Shown one piece after another: positions 40,033 to 48,717 of a stretch of DNA of 64,000 bases. The position numbers and the translations under genes are program-made. This stretch comes from Treponema_C sp050937815 (lineage in GTDB: Bacteria; Spirochaetota; Spirochaetia; Treponematales; Treponemataceae), in contig NZ_JACDIJ010000002.1 of NCBI RefSeq assembly GCF_050937815.1, positions 310,001-374,000 on the forward strand. The letters run 5' to 3'. Positions within the stretch are counted from its first letter, which is position 1, and every line of letters begins with the position of its first letter. Below the pieces are notes generated by a model. That model did no database searches, had not been told where the DNA came from, and worked only from the letters and a program-made list of their open reading frames with translations.

Positions 40033-41256
40033 ATGACAAAACTTACTTTTTCTAAAAAAATGAAAGTTGCGGCTGTGGCAAGCGGAACTTTTTTGTCAAC
40101 AGCTTTTTTATTTGGATTTTTATTTTTTTTACTTACCGAAACACATTTCGCTCTGACTTGGGGGCTAATGTTTCCTCTGTTTATATTATTTGGTGTGCTT
40201 TCTGTTTTTGGTATTTTGGAAGCATTTTTTGCATACTGTTCTTTTGATGATGAAGACGGTATTGAATTTTATTCTGGTTTTTCAAAAGCGAAGAAAATTC
40301 CTGTTTCTTCGCTTCAGTCATTTTCTATAACTCAAAAAGGAATTTCAATTTCATATAAAACTTTAATCGGCGGTATAGAAAAAATAAAATCATTTACAGT
40401 TTCTATATATTTTCAGAATATACAGTCACTAAATAAATGGCTTGATTATCATACGCGCAATTTATATGCGGAGCAAATTACACAATCTGTTAAAGAATTC
40501 ACGGAAGCTCATTATGAACTTTCGGATGATGAAAAAGGCAAACTTCTTCAAAAAATTCATATAATTGCACGGATTTTAAAATGGAGCGGTGCGATTATTT
40601 CTATTCTTTTTATTGCAAGTATTTTTTTAGGCAGAAATTTCATGCATATCGGTTTTATTGTATGTGCAGTGTATCCGATTATTTTGTTAGTAATTATGCG
40701 TTTTTCAAACGGGACAATCCGCTTTGATGAGCAAAATACTGATTTATATCCAAGTATTCTTTCTCCTTTTTGTTTTTGCTCTGCAGCTCTTTGCTTTTTA
40801 GCTGTTGCTTATACCTACCAAATATATAGCCTTTCAAAACAACTTTACGTTTCGGTATTTATAATGCTTATTATGTTTTTTTTATATTATATTTGCGTCA
40901 GTGAATCGGAAAAGAAAATGGAGAAAAAACGTTTTACAAGAATAGTCTCAGTTGTCAGTATCTTATTTATTATGTCCTTATATGGATTTGGAGTTTCAGT
41001 TTCTTCAAACATTATGTTTGACAAATCAAAACCTACAGTTTTCGAAGTTGTTGTCGTAAATAAGCACGTATCAAAGGGAAAACGTACGAATTACTATCTT
41101 GAAGTTTCGCCATGGATTGACGGAAAAGCAAAGCAAAAAGAAATTTCAGTTGGAAATAAATTGTATTCTGAAGTAGAGTCTGGCGATATGGTTAAAATAA
41201 AATTGTATAAAGGTTTTCTCGGCGTTCCATGGTTCAAAACGGTAAATGCAAAATAA
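40033..41256 (+). CDS. hypothetical multi-pass membrane protein
   Basis: A 407-residue protein, the only gene of cassette 5, with GAGGAG before the ATG. There are two N-terminal helices (about 10-70), then a soluble PH-like segment (about 75-140), then four or five helices (about 180-330). A C-terminal beta-rich region (FEVVVVNKHVSKGKRTNYYL onward) looks like a DUF3592-type or OB-like extracytoplasmic domain. No specific function can be assigned. Confidence 0.6.
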   Translation: MTKLTFSKKMKVAAVASGTFLSTAFLFGFLFFLLTETHFALTWGLMFPLFILFGVLSVFGILEAFFAYCSFDDEDGIEFYSGFSKAKKIPVSSLQSFSITQKGISISYKTLIGGIEKIKSFTVSIYFQNIQSLNKWLDYHTRNLYAEQITQSVKEFTEAHYELSDDEKGKLLQKIHIIARILKWSGAIISILFIASIFLGRNFMHIGFIVCAVYPIILLVIMRFSNGTIRFDEQNTDLYPSILSPFCFCSAALCFLAVAYTYQIYSLSKQLYVSVFIMLIMFFLYYICVSESEKKMEKKRFTRIVSVVSILFIMSLYGFGVSVSSNIMFDKSKPTVFEVVVVNKHVSKGKRTNYYLEVSPWIDGKAKQKEISVGNKLYSEVESGDMVKIKLYKGFLGVPWFKTVNAK

Positions 41257-41392
41257 TATTTTAAAAATAATAGGGCTTATATTTAAAATAAAAAGAATAA
41301 AACGAATGCAGCTTTTCATTACTTGGAAAGTAAAAAAAAGATTTACTTCCGATAAATACGAAATGCAGATTTTGAAATCTGAATAAAAAATC

Positions 41393-41459
41393 GTATAACA
41401 CGATTTTCGAAGCCGACAAACGGGGTAAGCCGCAAATACAGGTTAAGCGAATGTTAGGT
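41393..41459 (+). other. attC site 5
   Basis: GTATAAC (41393-41399) and GTTAGGT (41453-41459), with GCCGCAAATACAGGTTAAGC in the right half. The gap between the membrane gene and this site (41257-41392) shows no gene. Confidence 0.84.
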
Positions 41460-41509
41460 GAACGCTTGGCGGCGCTGTTTAGATGTATGGAATGTTTTAT
41501 GAGGAGAGA

Positions 41510-41608
41510 ATGAATAATACAAAAATTTTTGATCCTATTTTATTAATTACAATATTTTTTATGTATGTTCCTTTTATTGTTAATTCGATTAAAAAACCGG
41601 TTTCGTAG
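41510..41608 (+). CDS. hypothetical 32-residue membrane peptide
   Basis: MNNTKIFDPILLITIFFMYV and 12 more residues: one hydrophobic helix. GAGGAGAG lies just before the ATG. It is the only frame at the head of cassette 6. About 40 bases later, TAGTTGGAC (41645-41653) resembles the right end of a decayed attC. It may be a small toxin-like peptide or a truncated membrane protein. Confidence 0.4.
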   Translation: MNNTKIFDPILLITIFFMYVPFIVNSIKKPVS

Positions 41609-41764
41609 TTAATTATACCGGGATTTCAATGCGGTTTAATTGCGTAGTTGGACGTACAGCCGGCTGGTGACTTAGTAGAAATATATAATAAACCGTTTTA
41701 TTATCGGCAAAATAAAAGTGAATTTAAGTATGCAAATCAGCTTTATATATTGCCGATAATGTGT

Positions 41765-41770
41765 TATAAT
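41765..41770 (+). promoter_or_regulatory. -10 box of the fic gene, predicted leaderless
   Basis: TATAAT, a perfect -10 box, with seven bases to the ATG at 41778 and no ribosome-binding sequence. The -35 region (TTTATA, 41742-41747) is weak. Confidence 0.5.
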
Positions 41771-41777
41771 ATTACCT

Positions 41778-42680
41778 ATGAATAAGATAACATTCATATC
41801 CGTTCAAGAAACTGCAAAACGCTGGAAAATCAGCGAACGCAGCGTAAGAAATTACTGTTTGCAGGGCAGAATTCCCGGTTCACTTTTAGAAGGAAAAACA
41901 TGGAAAATCCCTTCCGATGCAAAAAAGCCTTATCGAAAAACTCGTCATACAGCAAAACAGGATACTCTTTTATCATTTCTTAAACGTGAAAAGGAAGCCG
42001 GCTTAAAAGGCGGAATTTATCACAAAATTCAGATTGACCTTACTTATAACTCAAATCACATCGAAGGCTCAAAACTTACCCACGAGCAAACTCGATTCAT
42101 TTTTGAAACTAGAACTCTTGGCGTTACGGATGGATTTGTTAAAGTTGATGATATTGTTCAAACGGTAAATCATTTTCATTGTATTGATTTAATAATCGAA
42201 GGTGCACATACGAAACTTTCGGAAAGTTTTATAAAACAGCTTCATTATATTCTAAAGTCAGGCACAACCGACAGCCGAAAATCATGGTTTAAGGTTGGGG
42301 ATTATAAAATGCTGGAAAACGAAGTGGGCGGCGATGAAACTACAAAACCTGCGGATGTTTCAGCAGAAATGAAAGCATTATTAATGGAATACAATGCAAA
42401 ATCGGAAATTACTTTTGATGACATCTTAGATTTTCATGTCAGGTTTGAAGCAATTCATCCATTCCAAGACGGTAACGGCCGTATTGGAAGATTAATAATG
42501 TTCAAGGAATGTCTTAAACATACTATTGTCCCTTTTATAATTACTGAAGAACTAAAACTTTACTATTACAGAGGAATTAAAAAGTGGAAAAATGAACGCG
42601 GTTTTTTAAGAGATACATGTCTTACCGGACAGGATTTAATGAAACAATGTTTGGATTATTTTGGTATTATGTATAATTAG
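41778..42680 (+). CDS. Fic family protein with N-terminal helix-turn-helix
   Basis: A 300-residue protein. The N-terminal excisionase/MerR-like helix-turn-helix is SVQETAKRWKISERSVRNYC; after a linker comes a Fic domain. The catalytic motif HPFQDGNGRIGRL (about 227-239) is complete, so AMP transfer to target proteins is possible. SNHIEG (92-97) fits the inhibitory (S/T)xxxE(G/N) motif placed N-terminal to the Fic core, so activity should be self-inhibited (class II Fic). It lies at the degenerate right end of the integron array. Confidence 0.88.
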   Translation: MNKITFISVQETAKRWKISERSVRNYCLQGRIPGSLLEGKTWKIPSDAKKPYRKTRHTAKQDTLLSFLKREKEAGLKGGIYHKIQIDLTYNSNHIEGSKLTHEQTRFIFETRTLGVTDGFVKVDDIVQTVNHFHCIDLIIEGAHTKLSESFIKQLHYILKSGTTDSRKSWFKVGDYKMLENEVGGDETTKPADVSAEMKALLMEYNAKSEITFDDILDFHVRFEAIHPFQDGNGRIGRLIMFKECLKHTIVPFIITEELKLYYYRGIKKWKNERGFLRDTCLTGQDLMKQCLDYFGIMYN

Positions 42681-42720
42681 TTATTATTTCAATTAATAGT
42701 AAGTGAGCGGTATTACAATA

Positions 42721-42752
42721 AAGACTAACCCGCGCTTCAAAGCCGACGACAA
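42721..42752 (+). other. attC fragment, left half only
   Basis: AAGACTAACCCGCGCTTCAA followed by AGCCGACGACAAGG has the left core (GACTAAC) and left arm of the attC sites, but no right half. It marks the decayed right end of the cassette array and now supplies the ribosome-binding sequence of the next gene. Confidence 0.55.
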
Positions 42753-42766
42753 GGAGGCATGATACA

Positions 42767-43003
42767 ATGACAATAACGGTAACAGCAACGCTTATGCTGA
42801 TGGTGTTTTATTTTCTTTTGTTGTACGGCGGAGTGGCTTTTGTTCAGGACAAAAAGTTTTTTTCTTCGGCCCCAAAAGAAGTTTATGATGCCGTTCCCGA
42901 CAGAAAAGAAAGATTCCGCGGTGCCCATATAGTCGGCTGGATTATAATTGCATGTACTCTTCTTATTTGCGCTGCACTCGCGTGGCTATGTACTTTGTTT
43001 TAA
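42767..43003 (+). CDS. small membrane protein
   Basis: A 78-residue protein with helices at about 5-27 and 55-77 and a cytoplasmic stretch DKKFFSSAPKEVYDAVPDRK between them. AAGGAGG precedes the ATG. No family is recognised; its codon choice looks like the chromosomal core, not like the AT-rich cassettes. It could be an intact small protein or the remaining front part of a longer one. Confidence 0.55.
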   Translation: MTITVTATLMLMVFYFLLLYGGVAFVQDKKFFSSAPKEVYDAVPDRKERFRGAHIVGWIIIACTLLICAALAWLCTLF

Positions 43004-43048
43004 GAAAACTCTTTGTTGCCGGTCTTAACTTAATACATAAAGGCATGA

Positions 43049-43054
43049 TATAAT
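43049..43054 (+). promoter_or_regulatory. -10 box of mntA, predicted leaderless
   Basis: TATAAT with six bases to the ATG at 43061 and no Shine-Dalgarno sequence; TTAACT (43025-43030) at 18 bases is a possible -35. Confidence 0.5.
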
Positions 43055-43060
43055 ACCGGT

Positions 43061-43369
43061 ATGAAACCGCAAGCAAAACAGGAAATTTTTAATTTTCTGG
43101 AGTATAATAAAAATACGCTCCGCTCGTATGGTGTAAAAAAAATCGGCTTATTCGGTTCTTATGTGCGTAATCAGCAAAGTCAAGAAAGCGATATTGATAT
43201 GCTGGTTGACTTTTATGCCGATAAAAAAAATTATAATAATTTTATCAATTTGGTTTATTATTTGGAAGATAACCTAAAAACAAACGTAGATTTATTAACA
43301 CCGGAAGGCTTAAGTCCGCATATTGAACACACAATACTTAACGAGGTTGAATATGTATCGCTCGAATGA
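43061..43369 (+). CDS. mntA: MNT-type minimal nucleotidyltransferase (antitoxin)
   Basis: A 102-residue pol-beta-type nucleotidyltransferase: GSYVRN with G32 and S33, followed ten residues later by DID (D44, D46), the complete GSx10DxD motif. In HEPN/MNT modules the MNT protein adds AMP units to the HEPN toxin and inactivates it. It overlaps the HEPN gene by 17 bases, so the pair is translated together. Confidence 0.85.
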   Translation: MKPQAKQEIFNFLEYNKNTLRSYGVKKIGLFGSYVRNQQSQESDIDMLVDFYADKKNYNNFINLVYYLEDNLKTNVDLLTPEGLSPHIEHTILNEVEYVSLE

Positions 43370-43697
43370 AGATTTATTCAAACATATTTTTGACGAGATT
43401 ATTTTTCTCGAATCTGAAACGGCCGGCATGACAAAAGCGCAGTTTCTAAAAGATGCAAAAGCACAGCGAGCCTTTGCACGGAGTATTGAGATTATCGGAA
43501 AAGCTGTTAAGAATATTTCAAATGATGTGGTAACAACATATAAAGAGGTTCCATGGCGGAATATTGCGGGCATGAGTGATAAGCTTATACATGGTTATTT
43601 TTCCGTTGATTATGAAATTGTATGGGATGTTGCAAAAAATATTATTCCTGAATTTAAGTGCCGGCTAATAAAAATTATGAATGAAAAACCGGTATGA
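43353..43697 (+). CDS. HEPN (DUF86/HepT-like) protein with altered catalytic motif
   Basis: A 114-residue helical protein. VPWRNIAGMSDKLIHGYFSV (67-86) corresponds to the HepT active-site region, normally WRxIxGMRxxLxHxYxxVD. The RNase arginine in GMR is here S75, while H80 and Y82 are kept, so the R-x4-6-H motif is incomplete. The ATG at 43353, preceded by GAGG, is chosen over 43323. It overlaps the ClbS-like gene as ATGA. Confidence 0.8.
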   Translation: MYRSNEDLFKHIFDEIIFLESETAGMTKAQFLKDAKAQRAFARSIEIIGKAVKNISNDVVTTYKEVPWRNIAGMSDKLIHGYFSVDYEIVWDVAKNIIPEFKCRLIKIMNEKPV

Positions 43698-44338
43698 CAA
43701 TCAAAGAAATACAAACTGAAATTGACAAAACAAAAACGGATATCGGTAACTTTATAGAACTGTACAAAACGGAGCATACGGCCGGCCGTTACGAAAATTG
43801 GAACTCTAAGGATGTTGTCGCGCATATTCTTGAGTGGATTATCTTTTCAAAAAATAAATTACAGGCTATTGCTTATAACCGGCAGTTTGAAGAAGTCTGC
43901 GATATCGATGCGTTTAACAGACAGGCTTGGATAAAAAACAAAGACAAACATATCGGCGAATTAAAAGAGAGTATAATGTTTGAGCTTGATGAATATAGCA
44001 AAACCGTTTTACTGTACTCGGACTGCGATTTACAAAAAAAAGATTTACCGACCGGTTTTTCATTTGAATTGTGGCGCTATATGATTATGGACACCGTTAC
44101 GCATCCCGTTTTACATATGTTGTATTATATGTTAAAAACAAAAAACTATGAGCGCTTTGTTTTACTATGCGAAAAACGGCACAAAACATTTTATCGGTAT
44201 TCAAACGGAAGCCCCGATGTATATTCCTTTTGCGACTACATCGAAGACAAAACGCAATTCAGTCAAAACATACAAACATTAGCCTCCATATATACAAACA
44301 ACGATATGATTGATATAATTTTGAAAGTAAATAGCTGA
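43694..44338 (+). CDS. ClbS/DfsB family (DinB-like) protein
   Basis: A 214-residue four-helix-bundle protein of the ClbS/DfsB type, with SKDVVAHILEWIIFSKNKL and DTVTHPVLHMLYYMLK as the conserved helices. ClbS protects E. coli from colibactin by hydrolysing its cyclopropane; other members have unknown substrates. It starts within the HEPN stop (ATGA). A truncated copy of its first 16 codons lies at 30877, on the other side of the integron array. Confidence 0.75.
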   Translation: MTIKEIQTEIDKTKTDIGNFIELYKTEHTAGRYENWNSKDVVAHILEWIIFSKNKLQAIAYNRQFEEVCDIDAFNRQAWIKNKDKHIGELKESIMFELDEYSKTVLLYSDCDLQKKDLPTGFSFELWRYMIMDTVTHPVLHMLYYMLKTKNYERFVLLCEKRHKTFYRYSNGSPDVYSFCDYIEDKTQFSQNIQTLASIYTNNDMIDIILKVNS

Positions 44339-44525
44339 AAATAGAGTCGGGCGCATCGTTTTTTATCTACCTGTGATATAAGTAGCGTGCGATATAACTA
44401 GCGATTGTAAAACCCGGAACCGCAAAATATAATTCAAATCGGACAGCAAACGTGTAGACAGTATATGGAACATAGGATAATCTATCTGTAAATATAGTAT
44501 CCCGAATAAAGGAGGCCGCAAAAAA

Positions 44526-45548
44526 ATGAGAAAATATATATTCATATTTATGTGTATATACATGCTGACAATATCTGCGTGCCGTCCGCAAAAACGGGAG
44601 CTAACCATGGATGACTTTTATGAAGAAATACATAAAATTCGGCAAAAAGAATCCGAAAAACAAACCTCGCTTGAAACGGATGAAAACACGGAAATAACGG
44701 ACACCCTACACGCGGAAAACGATAACAAGAATTACGATAACCGAGTATTTCAAACAACCGACAATATGCGTTCCGATTATCGGGAAAATAAGAGCGACGG
44801 TTATTCATGGCGCGAACGGGAAGTAACATATGATAAAAAGGATACTGTTTTGTCAAAAGATAAATTGTTATCGACAAAGTGGATGCTGGACTATGCAGTT
44901 AATCCTTACAGCCCCTTATTGTTTTATTCGGATGATGTTTTTAAATTCGGAACATATCAAGCGGGAGTATTGGTAGAAGGTTCATATAAAATTATTGACA
45001 ATAGGGTATTCTTATTCGATTATAAATTAAAGGATAATTATCTTTCTCCGCGTATATTTGCCGAAAAAGAAATGTATGCGCAATTATACTTTGAAAGCAG
45101 CCATGTAATGTTCGACAATGAATTAATCATAAACAACGTATCTTTTTATCCTATCGGCAGTGAAAAAGAGGACGGCAAGCGGGCCATTGTTTCCGGTATT
45201 GAAGTTATAACCGAAACGCAGCAAAAAGTAATGACGGACAATGTCCGCTTTCGGGTTTCTCCTAATACCGATTCACAGACCATTATTATTGCAAGATATT
45301 GGGAACGCGGAAAGAAAACCGACAGTATAAAAAGAGGCGACGTTATATCAACTTTGGCAAAAACCGTGTATGAAGATACAATTGACGGAATTACGGCCCC
45401 TTGGTATTATATTTGTGTATCCGAATCTGAGGGGCACCAATACGGCTGGGTTTTCGGCGGATATTTTGCACCGTATTTTAAAGAAAAAGAAGATGAATAC
45501 AAAAAAATGCTGGAAACGGAATTGCGCAATTGTATCGACAAGGAGTAA
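44526..45548 (+). CDS. lipoprotein with C-terminal SH3-like domain
   Basis: A 340-residue lipoprotein: signal sequence and lipobox TISAC (cysteine at residue 19). A charged, low-complexity segment (25-110) follows, then a beta-rich region, and from about 235 an SH3b-like domain (VRFRVSPNTDSQTI, GDVISTLAKT, YGWVFGGYFAPYF). Bacterial SH3 domains typically bind cell-wall or protein ligands. AAAGGAGG precedes the ATG. Confidence 0.65.
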   Translation: MRKYIFIFMCIYMLTISACRPQKRELTMDDFYEEIHKIRQKESEKQTSLETDENTEITDTLHAENDNKNYDNRVFQTTDNMRSDYRENKSDGYSWREREVTYDKKDTVLSKDKLLSTKWMLDYAVNPYSPLLFYSDDVFKFGTYQAGVLVEGSYKIIDNRVFLFDYKLKDNYLSPRIFAEKEMYAQLYFESSHVMFDNELIINNVSFYPIGSEKEDGKRAIVSGIEVITETQQKVMTDNVRFRVSPNTDSQTIIIARYWERGKKTDSIKRGDVISTLAKTVYEDTIDGITAPWYYICVSESEGHQYGWVFGGYFAPYFKEKEDEYKKMLETELRNCIDKE

Positions 45549-45625
45549 AGGGTAAAAAGATACCTTGCCGAAACGATTGTGCATGCGTTTTTTGTATGTG
45601 TAAAACAAAGGTGCAGGAGGATTTT

Positions 45626-46615
45626 ATGAAAAGAGCGCTGTCGATAGCTTTTATGGCATTAATGATTGCAAAAATCGGCTCGGCGCAATCCCTGATTGGA
45701 GCGGCAAAAGCCGGGGATTTCCGGCTTTTTGAAAAAACAGTAAAAAGCGGAGCAAGCCTGGATGAAACGGATGAGCTTGGAATGAATGTTCAGCTATCGC
45801 TTGCCTACTTTTCTCTCAAAGAATTTAAAAAAGCCTGCGCTCTTTTGCATAAGAAGGGCTTTGATTTTGATAAGCCCGTAGCGAATAATATTTCTCTGCT
45901 TTACCTTCTTTCCTACTCATGTTCCCATGAAAAAATACAAACTTTACTCAAGTATAACGTAGATGTAAACCGCAAAAACGATGCTACGGGACTCAAGCCG
46001 ATCGACGCAACTCAATTCAGTACTTTTAAGTTTTATTCCGAACAAATAATTGCCGAAGATGCCTTCGTAAATGCCGAAAAAACCCGCCGTCTGCTTTTAA
46101 AGCACGGATCCGAAGACTTTAAATATGCGGACTTAAACTTCGGTAACGTCGGCAATTTCTTTTTTTGTATACTAAATATGATTGTCGTTTATTATCCTTT
46201 TATCCATCCTGAAATGATAAACTCAAAAGAGCTGTTTGACTTTTCGGAATTGAACGGGCAGCCCCAGGCGGCAGTAAAAAAAGAAAGCTTGATTGAATTA
46301 TTTAAGAGTATAAATTTAGACGTTGAAATCAGCTCATACACCGATAAAAATGAAATCTTGCAGCAGCTCATTGATACGGAACTTTCGGAAGACACCTATA
46401 TGCTTATGGCGCAAACCGGCAACAGTCCCCTTGCTCCCTACCAATGGGTGAACATCAACGGAGGAAACTACGGTAAAAATCCGGATTTTGATCATCCGCT
46501 CAAGGTTGCCAATCCCGACGGCTTATATCAATTTATCGAATTCAGAGTACGGGATATAAGTCAACTGCTTACCTTCAAAATAAAGCAAGCCGAACGGGAA
46601 GCCCCCGTTAATTAA
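45626..46615 (+). CDS. exported ankyrin-repeat protein
   Basis: About 329 residues with a signal sequence (MKRALSIAFMALMIAKIGSA). Ankyrin-like repeats follow (LIGAAKAGDFRLFEKTVKSG, LLYLLSYSCSHEKIQTLLKY) up to about 160, then an uncharacterised C-terminal half. GCAGGAGG precedes the ATG at 45626, which is preferred to the upstream start at 45530 that overlaps the SH3 gene. It sits ten bases before the protease-like gene and is likely co-transcribed with it. Confidence 0.68.
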   Translation: MKRALSIAFMALMIAKIGSAQSLIGAAKAGDFRLFEKTVKSGASLDETDELGMNVQLSLAYFSLKEFKKACALLHKKGFDFDKPVANNISLLYLLSYSCSHEKIQTLLKYNVDVNRKNDATGLKPIDATQFSTFKFYSEQIIAEDAFVNAEKTRRLLLKHGSEDFKYADLNFGNVGNFFFCILNMIVVYYPFIHPEMINSKELFDFSELNGQPQAAVKKESLIELFKSINLDVEISSYTDKNEILQQLIDTELSEDTYMLMAQTGNSPLAPYQWVNINGGNYGKNPDFDHPLKVANPDGLYQFIEFRVRDISQLLTFKIKQAEREAPVN

Positions 46616-46625
46616 GGAGAAAAAT

Positions 46626-48650
46626 ATGAAAATCAAAAAAAATCTTTTAATCGTGTTTTTAACCGTTTTGTTGTGTGTGCCGCTTTTAACGGCGCAAGCG
46701 GTTTTGCGGCCGGAAATATTGACAAAGTTAAATGACGCGGTTTTTGAAGTTGTTGTGCTTAAGCCGGACGAGGGTTCTCTCGAATATGAAAAAAAGCTGC
46801 CGCTTGAGCGCATTCCTTTTGCAATTCGTACCGATAAGTATTTGCCCATCGGTACGGCATTTTTAATGGACGACGGTTTGTTTTATTCGGCAGCCCACGT
46901 TTTTAATTTGCACGAAGAAAGTCTTTACGGTGATTATTTTTTACGCGCGGTTGACGGCAATATTTACAAAGTCGATTCGCTCGTATCCTTTGCGACCGAC
47001 AGGGATTATATTGTGTTTACCGTCGAAAATTATACAGATACAAAAAAAGGGCTTTCAGCAAAAGAGAATTTCAGCTTAAACACGCAAACCTTTTCGGTCG
47101 GCAACGCTTTGGGCGAAGGTATCATTATCCGTGACGGTCTTTTAACCAGCCAAACCTTCGAAGAAGAAAACGGGTCATGGAAGTGGCTGCGGTTTTCGGC
47201 CGCGGCAAGTCCCGGTAATTCCGGCGGCCCCTTGGTTACCCCCGACGGCGATGTACTCGGCATTATTACAATGAAAAGTGCAAACGAAAACTTAAACTAC
47301 GCCCTGCCTTTTTTTGAAACAAAAAAGCTCCCGGAAGGAACGGGAAGAGTTCACATAAACCACTACTACGTTATCCCGAATATTTTGGAAGAAAAATTCT
47401 TTTTCCCGTATGATTATGAACAAAAACTGCCGAAAAAACTTACTCAAGTGCGCCGTGAAGTTATTGCCGACTACAGTGCTTCAACCGTAAAAAAGGTGGA
47501 CGAAATTCGGCGCAAATTCGATTTTGCCGGCGATGAAGGTTTTAATAAGGGCGACGGAAGTTACGATATTTTATACACAAATTGGATTCCGCGATTTCCT
47601 CTTACCGTAATACGCACCGATAATAAAAAATGGACAACCGTTATTCCCAACGATATCGGCGAATACAAATTGCCGCAAAACGGAAGCGTTTCGTACGGAC
47701 GGCTGCTGAATTTAACAATGGCGGTGATTAAAAGACCCGAAAATATCGCTTATGAAGAATTAATCGCTTCGCCGAAACTGTATATGGACTATCTTTTAAG
47801 CGCCTCGCGTATGTACCGTACGGTCGGCAGTGAAAGAATCGCTATAACGTCTTACGGACAGCCTGCGCGGACCCATACGCATACCGACCGATACGGCCGT
47901 ACATGGCTGGTAAATTATTGGAGCCTTCCCTTCGCAAATGCCGAAGCCGTATCCTTTGCTTTGCCCATGCCCGGCGGTTTGTATGTGATGACAAAAACGG
48001 ACGATACCGCTTCTATCAGAAACGGACATAACCTCGATCTTGCTTTTTTAAGCGATTACGTTATTCCGCGTTATTCGGGAACCTTCAAAGACTGGAAGGA
48101 ATTTTTAAGCATAAAAGCCGAAGTGTGTCCCTTGGATCCCGTATTTGCCTCGATGAAATTCGATTTTACGGACAAAGGAACGTCCGTCCAAAACGAAAAT
48201 TACAATGTCTTTGTGCCGCGTAAAATCTTTGCTTCGGACAAGGATACCACATTGCGTTTTTTTCTCGGCTTTATCGAAAAAAACGCGGAATTGCAGTTTG
48301 AAGGTTCCGGGTTTGATATGTATACAAAGGCCCGCAATGATGATTATCGGTACGTTGTTATAACCAAAGAAAAGGCTCCGGGCGAAGATGCTCCGGATGA
48401 GATGCGCGATAAATACCGGCAAAAACTCGAACGAGCAGCTCCCTTTAACGGGCAAGCGTATAATCAAAATCAATATACATATTATGATGAAACCTTATTT
48501 TTGGACGGTTTAAACACGCAGCAAAAAGAAAAGCTGCCTTATATTTACATATTGGGCTTGGAGTTAAAGCAGCAAAACAAATTTAAAGAAATAGAATCTT
48601 TTGCTAAAGCAATGAAAAAAGCGATAAAAAAACCGAACGGATATAAATAA
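46626..48650 (+). CDS. exported trypsin-like serine protease
   Basis: A 674-residue secreted protein with a signal sequence (LLCVPLLTAQA) and an S1-type peptidase domain: H91 (YSAAHVF), D127 (ATDRDYIVF) and S199 (SPGNSGGPLV), in catalytic order. The C-terminal 450 residues are not recognised; there is no PDZ domain, unlike HtrA. AAGGAG precedes the ATG. The upstream ankyrin and SH3 genes suggest an envelope-associated operon. Confidence 0.78.
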   Translation: MKIKKNLLIVFLTVLLCVPLLTAQAVLRPEILTKLNDAVFEVVVLKPDEGSLEYEKKLPLERIPFAIRTDKYLPIGTAFLMDDGLFYSAAHVFNLHEESLYGDYFLRAVDGNIYKVDSLVSFATDRDYIVFTVENYTDTKKGLSAKENFSLNTQTFSVGNALGEGIIIRDGLLTSQTFEEENGSWKWLRFSAAASPGNSGGPLVTPDGDVLGIITMKSANENLNYALPFFETKKLPEGTGRVHINHYYVIPNILEEKFFFPYDYEQKLPKKLTQVRREVIADYSASTVKKVDEIRRKFDFAGDEGFNKGDGSYDILYTNWIPRFPLTVIRTDNKKWTTVIPNDIGEYKLPQNGSVSYGRLLNLTMAVIKRPENIAYEELIASPKLYMDYLLSASRMYRTVGSERIAITSYGQPARTHTHTDRYGRTWLVNYWSLPFANAEAVSFALPMPGGLYVMTKTDDTASIRNGHNLDLAFLSDYVIPRYSGTFKDWKEFLSIKAEVCPLDPVFASMKFDFTDKGTSVQNENYNVFVPRKIFASDKDTTLRFFLGFIEKNAELQFEGSGFDMYTKARNDDYRYVVITKEKAPGEDAPDEMRDKYRQKLERAAPFNGQAYNQNQYTYYDETLFLDGLNTQQKEKLPYIYILGLELKQQNKFKEIESFAKAMKKAIKKPNGYK

Positions 48651-48671
48651 AGCTTAAAAAGAAAAAAAATC

Positions 48672-48717
48672 AAACCAAAAAACCGCCGACACACCATACT
48701 CGGCGGTTTTTTGGTTT
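48672..48717. terminator. bidirectional terminator
   Basis: Perfect 18-base arms (48672-48689 and 48700-48717), core ACCGCCGA / TCGGCGGT, with A and T tracts built into the stem. It serves the protease gene on the plus strand and malQ on the minus strand, which converge here. Confidence 0.88.

Noticed and set aside
48672..48717. Member of the modular hairpin family
   Set aside because: It has A/T tracts and a different loop, and lies between convergent genes; it is an ordinary bidirectional terminator.
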